Below, piece by piece: positions 24,972-33,783 of a stretch of DNA of 64,000 nt. The notes below the pieces were generated by a model, which saw only the letters and a program-made list of their open reading frames with translations, was not told where the DNA came from and searched no databases. How positions within the stretch are numbered: position 1 is the stretch's first letter; each line of letters starts with the position of its first letter. The stretch comes from an uncultured Acetatifactor sp. (GTDB taxonomy: Bacteria; Bacillota; Clostridia; Lachnospirales; Lachnospiraceae), in assembly GCA_947624245.1 (NCBI GenBank), contig CANQJL010000007.1, positions 1-64,000 of the forward strand, read 5' to 3'. Made by a program: the position numbers and the translations under genes.

Positions 24972-25853
24972 ATGAAAGTAGAAAAGAACATTACGGTATA
25001 CGCGGGGGCGGAACCGGACTATGCACATATGGACAAACGGGAAGCGGAGCGGGAGGAGGACCGGAAGGAGAGCAAGACAATCTTTGCGGGGGATTTTCAG
25101 GGCGATCAGTCTCTGCAGGAGAGGATACGCCAGCGGAAGGAGCAGGCAAAGGAGCAGGCCCTTAAGATTGTCAGGGATGCATGGGAGAGGGATCAGGCCA
25201 TCGATCAGAGCATGGAGGAGAGCCGTGAGCATATCCGTCAGATGCAGGAGGAGAATCAGGGCGTGCAGAGTGAGCTCAGAGATGTAGAGCAGAAGCGTCA
25301 GGAGCTCAAGGACATATACGGCGTTACCGACAATACGGCGGCGGAGGATCTGCCGGAGGAATATAAGAGCAGACTGCAGGAGCTGAACGATTATGCAAGC
25401 TATGAGGAGGATATCCTGCAGAAGAACGAGCTTGACATCATGGGAGAGAACGCTGCAATCCGCGGCACCAAACAGGAAATGCGGAAGCGCGATCCGGAGC
25501 ATACCATGATAGGCGCACAGGAACAGGCCGACGAGGTACTGGAGGCGGCCGGAGAGGAGATCCTGGACATGGTCCTGGAAGATGCCAAGGAGCATCTGGA
25601 CGAGGAGCAGGAAGAGAGAGAGGAGCAGGCGGAGGAATTACAGGAAAAGAAGGAGGAGCTGGAGCAGCTTCAGGAGAAGCGGGAGGAAAACCGCGAGGAG
25701 CTGGAGGAGCTCATCGAAGAGATTCCCGTGGACGACATGCTGGAGCTGGACCGGACCAAGACCGACGTGCAGCAGGAGGTCCGGACGATCGTGGATAAGA
25801 TGAAGCTGGTCGCCGAGGACCTAAAGGGCGCTATGGTAGACAAGAACGTTTAA
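24972..25853 (+). CDS. Acidic coiled-coil protein of unknown function
   Basis: 293 residues from ATG 24972 (MKVEKNITV, with GAGAGGTG upstream). Apart from a short N-terminal segment (ITVYAGAEPDYAHMD), almost the whole chain is predicted helix with heptad patterns. It is very rich in Glu, Gln, Lys and Arg (for example EEREEQAEELQEKKEELEQL). No signal peptide or membrane segment is seen, so it is cytoplasmic. No enzymatic motif is recognised. It stands alone, behind a hairpin that could act as attenuator. Confidence 0.6.
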   Translation: MKVEKNITVYAGAEPDYAHMDKREAEREEDRKESKTIFAGDFQGDQSLQERIRQRKEQAKEQALKIVRDAWERDQAIDQSMEESREHIRQMQEENQGVQSELRDVEQKRQELKDIYGVTDNTAAEDLPEEYKSRLQELNDYASYEEDILQKNELDIMGENAAIRGTKQEMRKRDPEHTMIGAQEQADEVLEAAGEEILDMVLEDAKEHLDEEQEEREEQAEELQEKKEELEQLQEKREENREELEELIEEIPVDDMLELDRTKTDVQQEVRTIVDKMKLVAEDLKGAMVDKNV

Positions 25854-25887
25854 GGAATCCGCAGTCTGAAATATGGAAGCTATGCAG

Positions 25888-25915
25888 GGCGCCGGTAGTC
25901 TGACCTATCGGCGCC
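25888..25915. terminator. Hairpin between convergent genes
   Basis: An 11-bp stem (GGCGCCGGTAG with CTATCGGCGCC, one G-T pair) and a 6-base loop. The T tail is poor (GGCTCTTTAT). It overlaps the last codons of the minus-strand membrane protein. Confidence 0.45.
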
Positions 25916-26258
25916 GGCTCTTTATAAGCAGTTCTTCGATTTTGTCGTACTGTCCATACATTCTCTGCACCTCGTTCTCCAGCAGATAGTAGTGTCCCAG
26001 ATAGGGAACCAGCAGCACCAGCAGGCCGAAAACCAGAAGAAACATAACGATCTGCCCGGCGATCACGGCAATGGCGAGGCACATGACCATCAGGACGGCC
26101 ACAAGCGCCGTCACGATCAGGTGGATCAGTCTTTCGTGCTGGAAGAAGGCCACCTGATTCATGTGGGTCTTCATGACCTGTGCCCAGTCCGTATCCTCGG
26201 CGGGGTTCTCCAGAAGTCTGTCGATGCTTGTCCGATAGTTCAAAATGCGCTTTTTCAT
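25905..26258 (-). CDS. Small two-helix membrane protein
   Basis: 117 residues from ATG 26258 (MKKRILNYRTSIDRLLENP, with GAGGAAAA upstream). A cytoplasmic N-terminal segment of about 45 residues is followed by two membrane helices (about 47-70 and 72-92) and a C-terminal charged segment (ENEVQRMYGQYDKIEELLIKS). The family is not recognised. It lies 78 bases after the J-domain gene on the same strand and may share its transcript. Confidence 0.6.
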   Translation of the reverse strand: MKKRILNYRTSIDRLLENPAEDTDWAQVMKTHMNQVAFFQHERLIHLIVTALVAVLMVMCLAIAVIAGQIVMFLLVFGLLVLLVPYLGHYYLLENEVQRMYGQYDKIEELLIKSRRR

Positions 26259-26336
26259 GATTTTCCTCTTTTCTTGCAGATACTGCATTTCGTCTTTGTA
26301 TTCCGTTCTCTGTAACTGCCCTTTTCCGAAGCTGTC

Positions 26337-29300
26337 TTACGGAAGCTTCCGCAGTCTCCTAAGCTCGCACTCGGCGTCGCAGTTGCGTATGCCCGCGCAG
26401 TCCATGGCCTGCCTGAAATATCCGGCGGCTTTTTCGGTCTCGCCGCGGATCAGCGCCATATATCCCTGACATTCCCAAAATTCCGTGCAGTCCTTCGTCT
26501 TACAGAACGCGCACCATGGGGAAGTCCCCATCTGCTGCAGCCGTCTTTCGGCTTCCTCGTACTCACCGCAGAAGAACGCCAGACGGAACAGCTGATAGCA
26601 GTGATGTCTGCGGTTGCGGCCTCCCTGGAGCAGCTCCTCCAGGCTTTTTCCGAGCGCCCTGCATTCCTCGTAATCCTTGGCGATGTCGTCCAGATAGAAC
26701 TTCCTGTAGGGGACGGCCTCCTTCGTTCTTCCCAGACGCCACAGACATTTCATGATATTATTTATGACATCACGGTAGTCGTCATTGGAATCCGCATCGT
26801 GCGCTGCCGCTGTCTTTGCGTATTCCAGAGCCTTTTGGAAATAGAAAAGAGCCTTTTTGTCGTCCGCCAGATAATGTGCATAGCACAGTCCGATCTGATT
26901 GTAGGCCTTGCATTTTCCCTCCGCGGCCTCCTTCTTCGCGTTGGGGCCGTCGGCTGCTTCCATGCCTTCGTCCCGTTTCAAAAGCTTTGCCGCCTCTTCC
27001 GCTTTTTTGCGCAGCTCCCTGCCGGAGAGAAAGTACTGATAAGCGTCCAGCAGATCGTTGATGCGGTCGCCCTCCCTGCTCCAGGAGCTGTTCGTATGCC
27101 GCCGCAGCGACACGCTTGTATATTTCTGTTCAAGGAGCTCCAGGGCTTTTGGCCGGTTTCCCAGCAGCAGGCAGAATGTAATGATGCGGTCCAAGTTGGC
27201 GGCGCGCTGGTCTTCTGTCAAAAGCTGCGCCTGCCTTGCCTCGAACCAGGCAAGTCCCTCCCTGTAGGCGCGGCTGCGCCGGTAGTAGTTGTAAATCTGC
27301 GTATAGCCGTAGGCGTAATCTTCCTTTTCCTGACGCGCGCATTCGATGCCCGCCTCGTAGACCGCGAGAGCTTCCTCGCTGCGGCCCGTGAGGGACAGGA
27401 TATCGGCCTTATGCCCCAAATATTTGCTGTCGGTTTGGTTTTCCTCCAATGCCCTGTCGATCTCCTCCAGCGCCTTCCCGTATTCTCCGATTCTTGCGTG
27501 CAGGCTGGAGTACTGCCACCAGATTTCCCAGTTCTTATCCGGCTGACCGCCGAAGCGTTCCATCTGCAGATCCAGATATTTTATCGCCTCGTCGTAGTAT
27601 TCCTGCTGGCCGGTCCGCGTATATTTGGTGCGGTACAGCCAGCCAATCCGCCACAGATAATCGTTGTTGTCGGGCGCGCTCTCTGCCGCAAGCTTGTAAT
27701 ATCTGATGGCGTCGTCCCACTGCTTCCAATGCTCATGGCATCGGGCGATCCGCCGGTAGACCCAATGGCTGGTTCCCTTTTCCTCGCAGACCTTCAGATG
27801 CCGGTATGCCTCCTCATAGTTTACCTTTTCATAGAGATAAAAGAAGCCCAGAAAATATCGGTTGGAAAATTCGTCCGACAGTTCTACGGAGCGCAGGACC
27901 CATTTCTCAATGTCGTCCAGATTCTTAAAGTCCTTGAGGCTGTCGTTGTTGTCGTGCAGAAGCGCGCGCTGCCTGTAGGCCTCGGCAAGCTGCCGCTTCA
28001 ATTTGCCGGTGTCATTTTCCGCGGCAGCTTCCTTTTGAAGCGTCTCCTCCAGCTCGGCGGTCAGGCTCTTGGCGTAAGCTTCCGCGTCCAGAAGCTCCTG
28101 CTCGGCCTTTGCCTCTTCCCGCAAAAGCTTCAGCCGCATGACCTTTAAGGCGGCGCTCTCCACGCCGGCTTCCTCGGCAAGCTGCAGGATATGTCTTAAG
28201 TCCTTCCACTGCTCATAGCTGTCGAATACGTCTGCGGCCCGCTCGTAGATGTCCGGCAGGCCCGCGTAGATGCGCCTTGCCGCATAGAAGTAATCTATCA
28301 CCTTCTGGGCGTCGCGCAGGCCCTCGTAGGCCTCCTGGGCGTAGCAGTACGCCCAGAAATACTCCGGATCCCGTTCGATCATCTCCTCGCAGAGATCGGC
28401 GGCCTGCCGGTAATAGTCTTTTGAAGCCTCCGTCTGCCATAGGACCTTGAGGAACAGGAACTTGCTGACCCTCAGATCGATGCTGTCGGGCGTGAGCTGA
28501 AAGGCCGCGTCGAATGCCGCAAAGCCGGCGGCCTTATGATTAAGGGCCTCCGGTGCCTGCTTGTCTTTGGCATCGGAAAATATCAGTTCGTGCAGATTGG
28601 CTTCCAGAATATAGCTCTGCACTGTCTCCGCAGGGTTGGTATTGGGGTCGGCTTCCAGAAATTTACGCCAGCATAACGTCTCGGTCAGGGCTTCCTCATA
28701 TCGGTCATAGCGATAGAGAAGTGCCTTGGCCCGATGGCATCTGGCGCTGTCTTCCTTCAGTGCGGGGTGTGCATCGAAATAGGCGGCGCCCTCCGAAGCC
28801 CGATGGGTCATGACATAGCAGTCTGCAAGGAGCAGAGCGTCCTCTATGGAAAATTCACTCTCCGCGGCAGATTCCCTTTCCGTGGTATCGTTTGCTGCGG
28901 CAGGCTCCTCTGCCGTGGAACGCTTTGCGTCGGAAGCCTCGGTGCCCGTCATCTGTTCAATGATAGCGTTGCTGCAGTCGGTGACAAGCTGCTGTGCCAC
29001 AGGGGTATGATAGAGCTTTCTTGCCCGAAGGGCGTGCTCCCTTGCCTCCTTGTATTTTTTCTGCCGAAGAAGGATCTCCGAGAGGGCCGCGTTGGCGCCA
29101 TAGAGATCGCCGGGCGAATGACGGCGCTGTCCGGAAGCCGAATCGCCTTGGTCTTCGTCCTGTTGCAGAAATTCCCTGTAGATCCGTTCTGCCAGAGCCT
29201 CCCGATCGCAGAGCCGGTAGATTCTTGCGCAGCCCAGCAGCAGACGGGCGTCCTTTGTGCCGTCCGCAAGCAGAGCGTCTGCCGATTGCAGAGCGGTATC

Positions 29301-30035
29301 CTTATGGCCCGTCTCCAACGCATACCTTGCCTTTTCCAGATTGAAGTAAGGGTGGGAGATATTCAGGGTGTCCAGATAAGCGATCTTCTGCGCCTGTTCC
29401 TTCAGCCAGGCGTCGCGATCCTCGTATTCCTCTTTTTTGCCGGCCAGAGCGCAGAGAGCGTTCAGCTGATGTATGAATTCGTCATAGTCCGCCGTGTCCG
29501 GTCCCTTCAAGCGGTGGAAAGGGAAAGCGGTGCTCCGCGCGTCTTCCGAGCAGGACCACAGGAGGTAATTCACGAAATTTACCGGCAGATGCTCCTTGAA
29601 CTGTTCCTGATCCCGCTCGATGTGGAAGGTTTCGTCCAGCAGATGCCAGATATCTGCCGGAAGCTCGTAATTGTCCGCCAGATAGCGAAAGATTCCCCAT
29701 TTGGCGTCCTCGCACAGGTCCAGATCGTCCAGAAGCTCGTCGTGCAGCAGCGCATTCCACTCCGCCGCGTCCAGTCTTCTGGGAAGGCAGCGGTACACCT
29801 GATCCAGCCGCTTTAGGTACAGGCTGACGGGGTCGTCCGCCTCTTTTGGAGAGGTCTCCTCCTCCTGCGCCGCATATTTGAGCGCGGCCTCATAAGCCTC
29901 TCGGAGCCGCTTGAACCCCTCCGGATTGTCCTCCGGATTTACAGACGTCAGCTTGGCCCGATAGGCCGCTTTGATGGCGGCCTCGTCCTTGGTCATTTCA
30001 ATCTCCAGTGCCGCGAATATTTTTTCCGTGTCCAT
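26337..30035 (-). CDS. Large J-domain/TPR-repeat protein
   Basis: 1232 residues from ATG 30035 (MDTEKIFAALEIEMTKDE). The first 65 residues resemble a J-domain (helix, then IKAAYRAKLTSVNPED, then GFKRLREAYEAALKYA), but NPED stands in place of the HPD that activates Hsp70, so ordinary DnaK stimulation is doubtful. The rest is helical with many TPR-like repeats (for example WVYRRIARCHEHWKQWDDAI and YGKALEEIDRALEE). Proteins of this build occur widely in Clostridia with unknown roles, probably as scaffolds. The open frame runs further upstream to 31271 but that part is antisense to pstS and lacks coding character. Confidence 0.75.
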   Translation of the reverse strand: MDTEKIFAALEIEMTKDEAAIKAAYRAKLTSVNPEDNPEGFKRLREAYEAALKYAAQEEETSPKEADDPVSLYLKRLDQVYRCLPRRLDAAEWNALLHDELLDDLDLCEDAKWGIFRYLADNYELPADIWHLLDETFHIERDQEQFKEHLPVNFVNYLLWSCSEDARSTAFPFHRLKGPDTADYDEFIHQLNALCALAGKKEEYEDRDAWLKEQAQKIAYLDTLNISHPYFNLEKARYALETGHKDTALQSADALLADGTKDARLLLGCARIYRLCDREALAERIYREFLQQDEDQGDSASGQRRHSPGDLYGANAALSEILLRQKKYKEAREHALRARKLYHTPVAQQLVTDCSNAIIEQMTGTEASDAKRSTAEEPAAANDTTERESAAESEFSIEDALLLADCYVMTHRASEGAAYFDAHPALKEDSARCHRAKALLYRYDRYEEALTETLCWRKFLEADPNTNPAETVQSYILEANLHELIFSDAKDKQAPEALNHKAAGFAAFDAAFQLTPDSIDLRVSKFLFLKVLWQTEASKDYYRQAADLCEEMIERDPEYFWAYCYAQEAYEGLRDAQKVIDYFYAARRIYAGLPDIYERAADVFDSYEQWKDLRHILQLAEEAGVESAALKVMRLKLLREEAKAEQELLDAEAYAKSLTAELEETLQKEAAAENDTGKLKRQLAEAYRQRALLHDNNDSLKDFKNLDDIEKWVLRSVELSDEFSNRYFLGFFYLYEKVNYEEAYRHLKVCEEKGTSHWVYRRIARCHEHWKQWDDAIRYYKLAAESAPDNNDYLWRIGWLYRTKYTRTGQQEYYDEAIKYLDLQMERFGGQPDKNWEIWWQYSSLHARIGEYGKALEEIDRALEENQTDSKYLGHKADILSLTGRSEEALAVYEAGIECARQEKEDYAYGYTQIYNYYRRSRAYREGLAWFEARQAQLLTEDQRAANLDRIITFCLLLGNRPKALELLEQKYTSVSLRRHTNSSWSREGDRINDLLDAYQYFLSGRELRKKAEEAAKLLKRDEGMEAADGPNAKKEAAEGKCKAYNQIGLCYAHYLADDKKALFYFQKALEYAKTAAAHDADSNDDYRDVINNIMKCLWRLGRTKEAVPYRKFYLDDIAKDYEECRALGKSLEELLQGGRNRRHHCYQLFRLAFFCGEYEEAERRLQQMGTSPWCAFCKTKDCTEFWECQGYMALIRGETEKAAGYFRQAMDCAGIRNCDAECELRRLRKLP

Positions 30036-30221
30036 TTGCTCTGTCCTTACCGTTATTTTTGAGAAAAATGCGGCGAATACCCCGTAAGGTCTGCCGTTTA
30101 CAATATTATAGCACATATCCGGACAATGAAAAGATGAAAAAACACAGGAACCTGACAGCCCTTCGCCGCATATGGTAAAGAGAGAAAATAGCGGGCTTGA
30201 GCGGGCGCAGAGGGCAGGGAT

Positions 30222-31082
30222 ATGAGGAAAATAAAAAGATTTGCGGCCCTGACGGCGGTGGCGCTGCTGGCGGCGGGCTGTCCTTCGGAATGCGGCGGCC
30301 GGAAGGAAGCCCGCGAGTGTATTCTGCTGGCGGGAAGCACTTCCATGGAGGCCTATGCCGCCGCCTTGGCGGAGCGCTACATGGAGCTTCACGGGAATGT
30401 GAGCGTGACGGTGGAATTTACAGGGTCCGAAGCGGGGATCGCGGCGGTGCTCGGAGGAAGCGCAGACATCGGCAATTCCTCCCGAGCGCTGAAGACCGAT
30501 GAGAAGGCCGCAGGTGCGGCGGAAAACATTGTGGCGCTGGACGTGATCGCCGTCTGCGTGGATCCGGCGAATCCGGTGGAAGAATTGACGACGAAAGAGC
30601 TGGCGGCCGTCTACAGGGGGGACATCGTCAACTGGTCCGAAGTGGGCGGACGCGATATGCCTATCGTCGTGGTGGGGCGGGAGGCGGGCTCCGGCACCCG
30701 AAGCGTCTTTGAGAGCCTGCTGGGCCTTTCCGATTCCTGCGATTACGCCAACGAGCTGGACAGCAACGGCGCTGTGACGGCGAAGGTGCTCTCCACGCCG
30801 GGAGCAGTGGGCTATGTGTCGCTGGGGAGCACGGAGGCGCCCGTCAGGCTCCTGCGGCTGGACGGCGCGGCCCCTGACGCGGAGAATGTCAGGAACGGAA
30901 GCTACGTTTTCACAAGGCCCTTTGTCATGGCGACGGCGGGGGAGATTTCGGAGCAGAGCAGGCTGCTTCGCTCCTGGTTCGACTTTGTGCTGGGAGAAGA
31001 AGGGCGGAGCATAGCGGCGTCCGCGGGGCTGGTGCCTGTAAGCCCATTGCGCGAGAGGAGGGGAGACGGCGATGAGAGATAG
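30222..31082 (+). CDS. pstS: Phosphate-binding lipoprotein PstS
   Basis: 286 residues. A lipoprotein signal ends at LLAAGC (Cys about residue 20). The phosphate-binding fold shows LAGSTSMEAYAAALAERY, the ligand loop GSADIGNSSR, and VGREAGSGTRSVFE, all typical PstS phosphate contacts. It captures phosphate outside the membrane for the PstCAB transporter encoded directly downstream. Its stop codon overlaps the pstC start by 11 bases, so translation is probably coupled. Pst operons are usually induced by phosphate starvation through PhoPR; no clear Pho box was found. Confidence 0.92.
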   Translation: MRKIKRFAALTAVALLAAGCPSECGGRKEARECILLAGSTSMEAYAAALAERYMELHGNVSVTVEFTGSEAGIAAVLGGSADIGNSSRALKTDEKAAGAAENIVALDVIAVCVDPANPVEELTTKELAAVYRGDIVNWSEVGGRDMPIVVVGREAGSGTRSVFESLLGLSDSCDYANELDSNGAVTAKVLSTPGAVGYVSLGSTEAPVRLLRLDGAAPDAENVRNGSYVFTRPFVMATAGEISEQSRLLRSWFDFVLGEEGRSIAASAGLVPVSPLRERRGDGDER

Positions 31083-32004
31083 GGGGAAGCTATCTGCTTT
31101 CGGTCCGCAGGGAGTCGTGGAGACGGCGGCGCGGGAAATCGGGAAGGCGTGTGCCGTTTTCTCCGTTCTGGCGGTGGCGGCCATCGCCTTATATCTGTTG
31201 TCGTACGGCGCTCCTGCCGCCTTTCGGGTGGGCTGGAAGGAAATTCTGTTCACCTCGGTCTGGACCCCCACGGCGCCGACACCTCGCTACGGTATTCTGT
31301 ACATTATGCTGACCTCCATCGCGGGCACGGGAATGGCCGTCCTGATCGGCGCCCCCGTGGGGATTCTGACGTCGGTCTTTCTGGCGGAGCTCGCCGAGAG
31401 GAAAACGGCGGCGGCAGTGCGGCAGGCCGTGGAGCTGTTGGCGGGGATTCCGTCCGTTATCTACGGCCTGCTGGGAATCTTTTTGCTCAATCCGCTGATG
31501 TATAAGCTGGAGCTTACGCTGTTTGCAGGCTCGAAGACCCATCAGTTCACGGGAGGCTCTAATCTATTGTCGGCCGTGCTGGTGCTGGCCGTGATGATCC
31601 TGCCTACGGTGATCGGCATCAGCGAGACGGCAATCCGCGCCGTCAGTCCGGACATAAGGGCGGCGTCCCTGGCGCTGGGGGCGTCAAAGCTGCAGACCGT
31701 GTTCGGGGCCGTGCTGCCTGCGGCCGGCTCCGGAATCATAACGGCGGTGGTGCTGGGCGTGGGGCGCGCCGTGGGGGAGGCCATGGCGATCACGCTTGTG
31801 TCCGGAGGCAGCGTCAACCTGCCGCTGCCCTTTTCCTCCGTGCGGTTTCTGACCACGGCCGTCGTCAGTGAGATGGGCTACGCCCACGGGACTCACAGGC
31901 AGGTGCTTTTTACGGTGGGGCTCGTGCTGTTCGCATTTATCATGGTCATTCATTTTGTGCTGTACAACCTAATGGAGAAGGAGGCCGTTTCCCGTGGCAG
32001 ATGA
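31072..32004 (+). CDS. pstC: Phosphate ABC transporter permease PstC
   Basis: 310 residues with six hydrophobic helices. The PstC signature is present: GAPVGILTSVFLAEL, the family block ELLAGIPSVIYGLLGIFLL, and the EAA loop ALGASKLQTVFGAVLPAAGSGI. It forms the membrane channel with PstA. The gene overlaps pstS at its start and pstA at its end by 11 bases each, a compact operon. Confidence 0.92.
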   Translation: MRDRGKLSAFGPQGVVETAAREIGKACAVFSVLAVAAIALYLLSYGAPAAFRVGWKEILFTSVWTPTAPTPRYGILYIMLTSIAGTGMAVLIGAPVGILTSVFLAELAERKTAAAVRQAVELLAGIPSVIYGLLGIFLLNPLMYKLELTLFAGSKTHQFTGGSNLLSAVLVLAVMILPTVIGISETAIRAVSPDIRAASLALGASKLQTVFGAVLPAAGSGIITAVVLGVGRAVGEAMAITLVSGGSVNLPLPFSSVRFLTTAVVSEMGYAHGTHRQVLFTVGLVLFAFIMVIHFVLYNLMEKEAVSRGR

Positions 32005-32884
32005 GTCTTTGTACCGAAGGAGGATACGACCGGCGGAGGTCTTTCTGGAGGCGGCCGTCTATGGCGCGGCGTCCGTCTCCCTGCTGCTCTTGCCGGGGAT
32101 TGTCGGCTATGTGTTCCTGAGAGGCTTTCGGACGGTCAGCTTCCGGTTCCTGACCACGGTGACCAGCGCCCTGAAAGGGACGGCGGGAATCGCGGGAAAT
32201 CTCGTGAACACCCTGTACATAATAGTGCTGACGCTGACCGCCGCCGTCCCGATCGGTGTGGGGGCGGCGATCTATCTGAACGAGTATGCGAGGCCCGGCA
32301 GGGCGGTGAAGATGATCGGGTTCGCCACGGAAACGCTGGCGGGAATCCCGTCCGTCCTGTTCGGTCTGTTCGGCATGGCGTTCTTCGGGGAAAGGCTGGG
32401 GTTTGGCTATTCGCTGCTTACCGGCTCCCTCACCCTGACTCTGATGGTCCTGCCGCTTATCATTCACAGCACAAGGGAAGCCCTGCGGGCGGTGCCGGAC
32501 AGCTATCGGAGCGGCGCTTTGGGAATGGGAGCGCCCAAGTGGTACATGATCCGGACGGTGGTACTGCCCTCGGCAGTCCCGGGTATCCTGACGGGAGTGA
32601 TATTGGCGCTGGGGCGCATCGTGGGAGAATCGGCGGCACTGCTGTTTACGGCGGGCAGCAGCAGGATACTGCCGAGGCTGGGCGCCGATATCGGGGAGAA
32701 TATCAAAAAATTGGGCGGAAAGGTGCTGGAGTCCGGCGGCACTCTGACGATCGAGCTGTACCTGCAGATGCAGAACGGCAGATATGATATCGCTTTCGGC
32801 ATCGGGTGTGTGCTGATCGTCCTTGTGCTGTGCATCAATCTGCTGCTGAGGATTCTTGCGAGCCGGCTGCAAAGGGGCCGTTAG
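31994..32884 (+). CDS. pstA: Phosphate ABC transporter permease PstA
   Basis: 296 residues from GTG 31994; GGAGG lies about 7-10 bases upstream inside the end of pstC. Six membrane helices are seen, with [22 protein letters not shown] and the EAA loop [23 protein letters not shown]. It partners PstC. The 18 bases after its stop lead to pstB. Confidence 0.9.
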   Translation: MADESLYRRRIRPAEVFLEAAVYGAASVSLLLLPGIVGYVFLRGFRTVSFRFLTTVTSALKGTAGIAGNLVNTLYIIVLTLTAAVPIGVGAAIYLNEYARPGRAVKMIGFATETLAGIPSVLFGLFGMAFFGERLGFGYSLLTGSLTLTLMVLPLIIHSTREALRAVPDSYRSGALGMGAPKWYMIRTVVLPSAVPGILTGVILALGRIVGESAALLFTAGSSRILPRLGADIGENIKKLGGKVLESGGTLTIELYLQMQNGRYDIAFGIGCVLIVLVLCINLLLRILASRLQRGR

Positions 32885-32901
32885 GACGGGAAAGCAATGC
32901 C

Positions 32902-33660
32902 ATGGGAAAAAGCAAACTATCGGTGCGGGACCTGAACCTCTCCTACGGGGAGGACAGGGTGCTGAAAAACGTGAATATGGAGATCAGGGACAGAGCGGTC
33001 ACGGCGCTGATAGGTCCCAGCGGCTGCGGGAAATCCACTTTCTTAAGGTGCCTCAACCGCATGAACGATCTGGCGGGGAACGTCCGCATTTCGGGGAAGG
33101 TGCTTCTGGACGGGGAAGACATTTACGACAAAAGGGTGGACGTTACACTGCTTCGGAAAAGAGTGGGTATGGTCTTTCAGCAGCCCAATCCCTTTCCCAT
33201 GAGCGTTTACGACAATGTGGCATACGGGCCGCGGATACACGGCGTCAGGGCAAAGGCCGAGCTGGACGGGATCGTGGAGGAAGCCCTGAGAGGGGCCGCC
33301 GTCTACGAAGAATTAAAGAACCGCATGAAGGAGCCGGCGCACGGACTCTCCGGCGGGCAGCAGCAGCGGCTGTGCATCGCCAGGGCGCTTGCGGTATTGC
33401 CGGAAGTGCTTCTGATGGACGAACCCACCTCGGCGCTGGATCCCGGCTCCACGCTGAAGGTGGAGGAGCTGATGCGGTCTCTCGGGAAGAAATACACGGT
33501 GGTGGTCGTGACGCACAATATGCGGCAGGCGGCCAGAGTGTCGGACGATGCGGCCTTCTTTTTTGCGGGCGAGGCGGTGGAGTGCGGCAAGACGGCGGAT
33601 ATTTTTGCCCGCCCCCGGAACAAAAGGACGCAGGACTATATCGCCGGCAGGTTCGGCTGA
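32902..33660 (+). CDS. pstB: Phosphate ABC transporter ATP-binding protein PstB
   Basis: 252 residues. Walker A GPSGCGKS (38-45), the family block CLNRMNDL just after it, the Q-loop with [16 protein letters not shown] (a strong PstB mark), signature LSGGQQQR (about 148-155), and Walker [13 protein letters not shown]. It drives phosphate import through PstCA. ATG 32902 ([11 protein letters not shown]) is the correct start; an upstream frame overlaps pstA and is not coding. No phoU gene follows, but the next gene carries a PhoU-like domain. Confidence 0.93.
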   Translation: MGKSKLSVRDLNLSYGEDRVLKNVNMEIRDRAVTALIGPSGCGKSTFLRCLNRMNDLAGNVRISGKVLLDGEDIYDKRVDVTLLRKRVGMVFQQPNPFPMSVYDNVAYGPRIHGVRAKAELDGIVEEALRGAAVYEELKNRMKEPAHGLSGGQQQRLCIARALAVLPEVLLMDEPTSALDPGSTLKVEELMRSLGKKYTVVVVTHNMRQAARVSDDAAFFFAGEAVECGKTADIFARPRNKRTQDYIAGRFG

Positions 33661-33783
33661 CGCCGAAGGCTTCGGAAAAATCTGTTTGAGGCGAAAAAAC
33701 TATACACAAAATTTTCATTGTATGATATGATGAGTAGCGTAGGACAGAGCTTTAGAACACAAGCGGCTGAGAAAGAGGTTTTT

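Noticed and set aside
30036..30221. Riboswitch or Pho box before pstS
   Set aside because: I could not find a convincing direct-repeat Pho box or a known riboswitch core; only a possible minus-strand TATAAT near 30105-30110 is visible.
30036..31271. Upstream extension of the J-domain frame by about 410 codons on the minus strand
   Set aside because: It is antisense to pstS/pstC, looks like low-complexity shadow sequence, and the J-domain start with its own ATG at 30035 matches the family.
33661..33783. Terminator between pstB and the Na/Pi gene (CCGAAGGCTTCGG)
   Set aside because: The palindrome leaves no room for a loop and the following run is A, not T.
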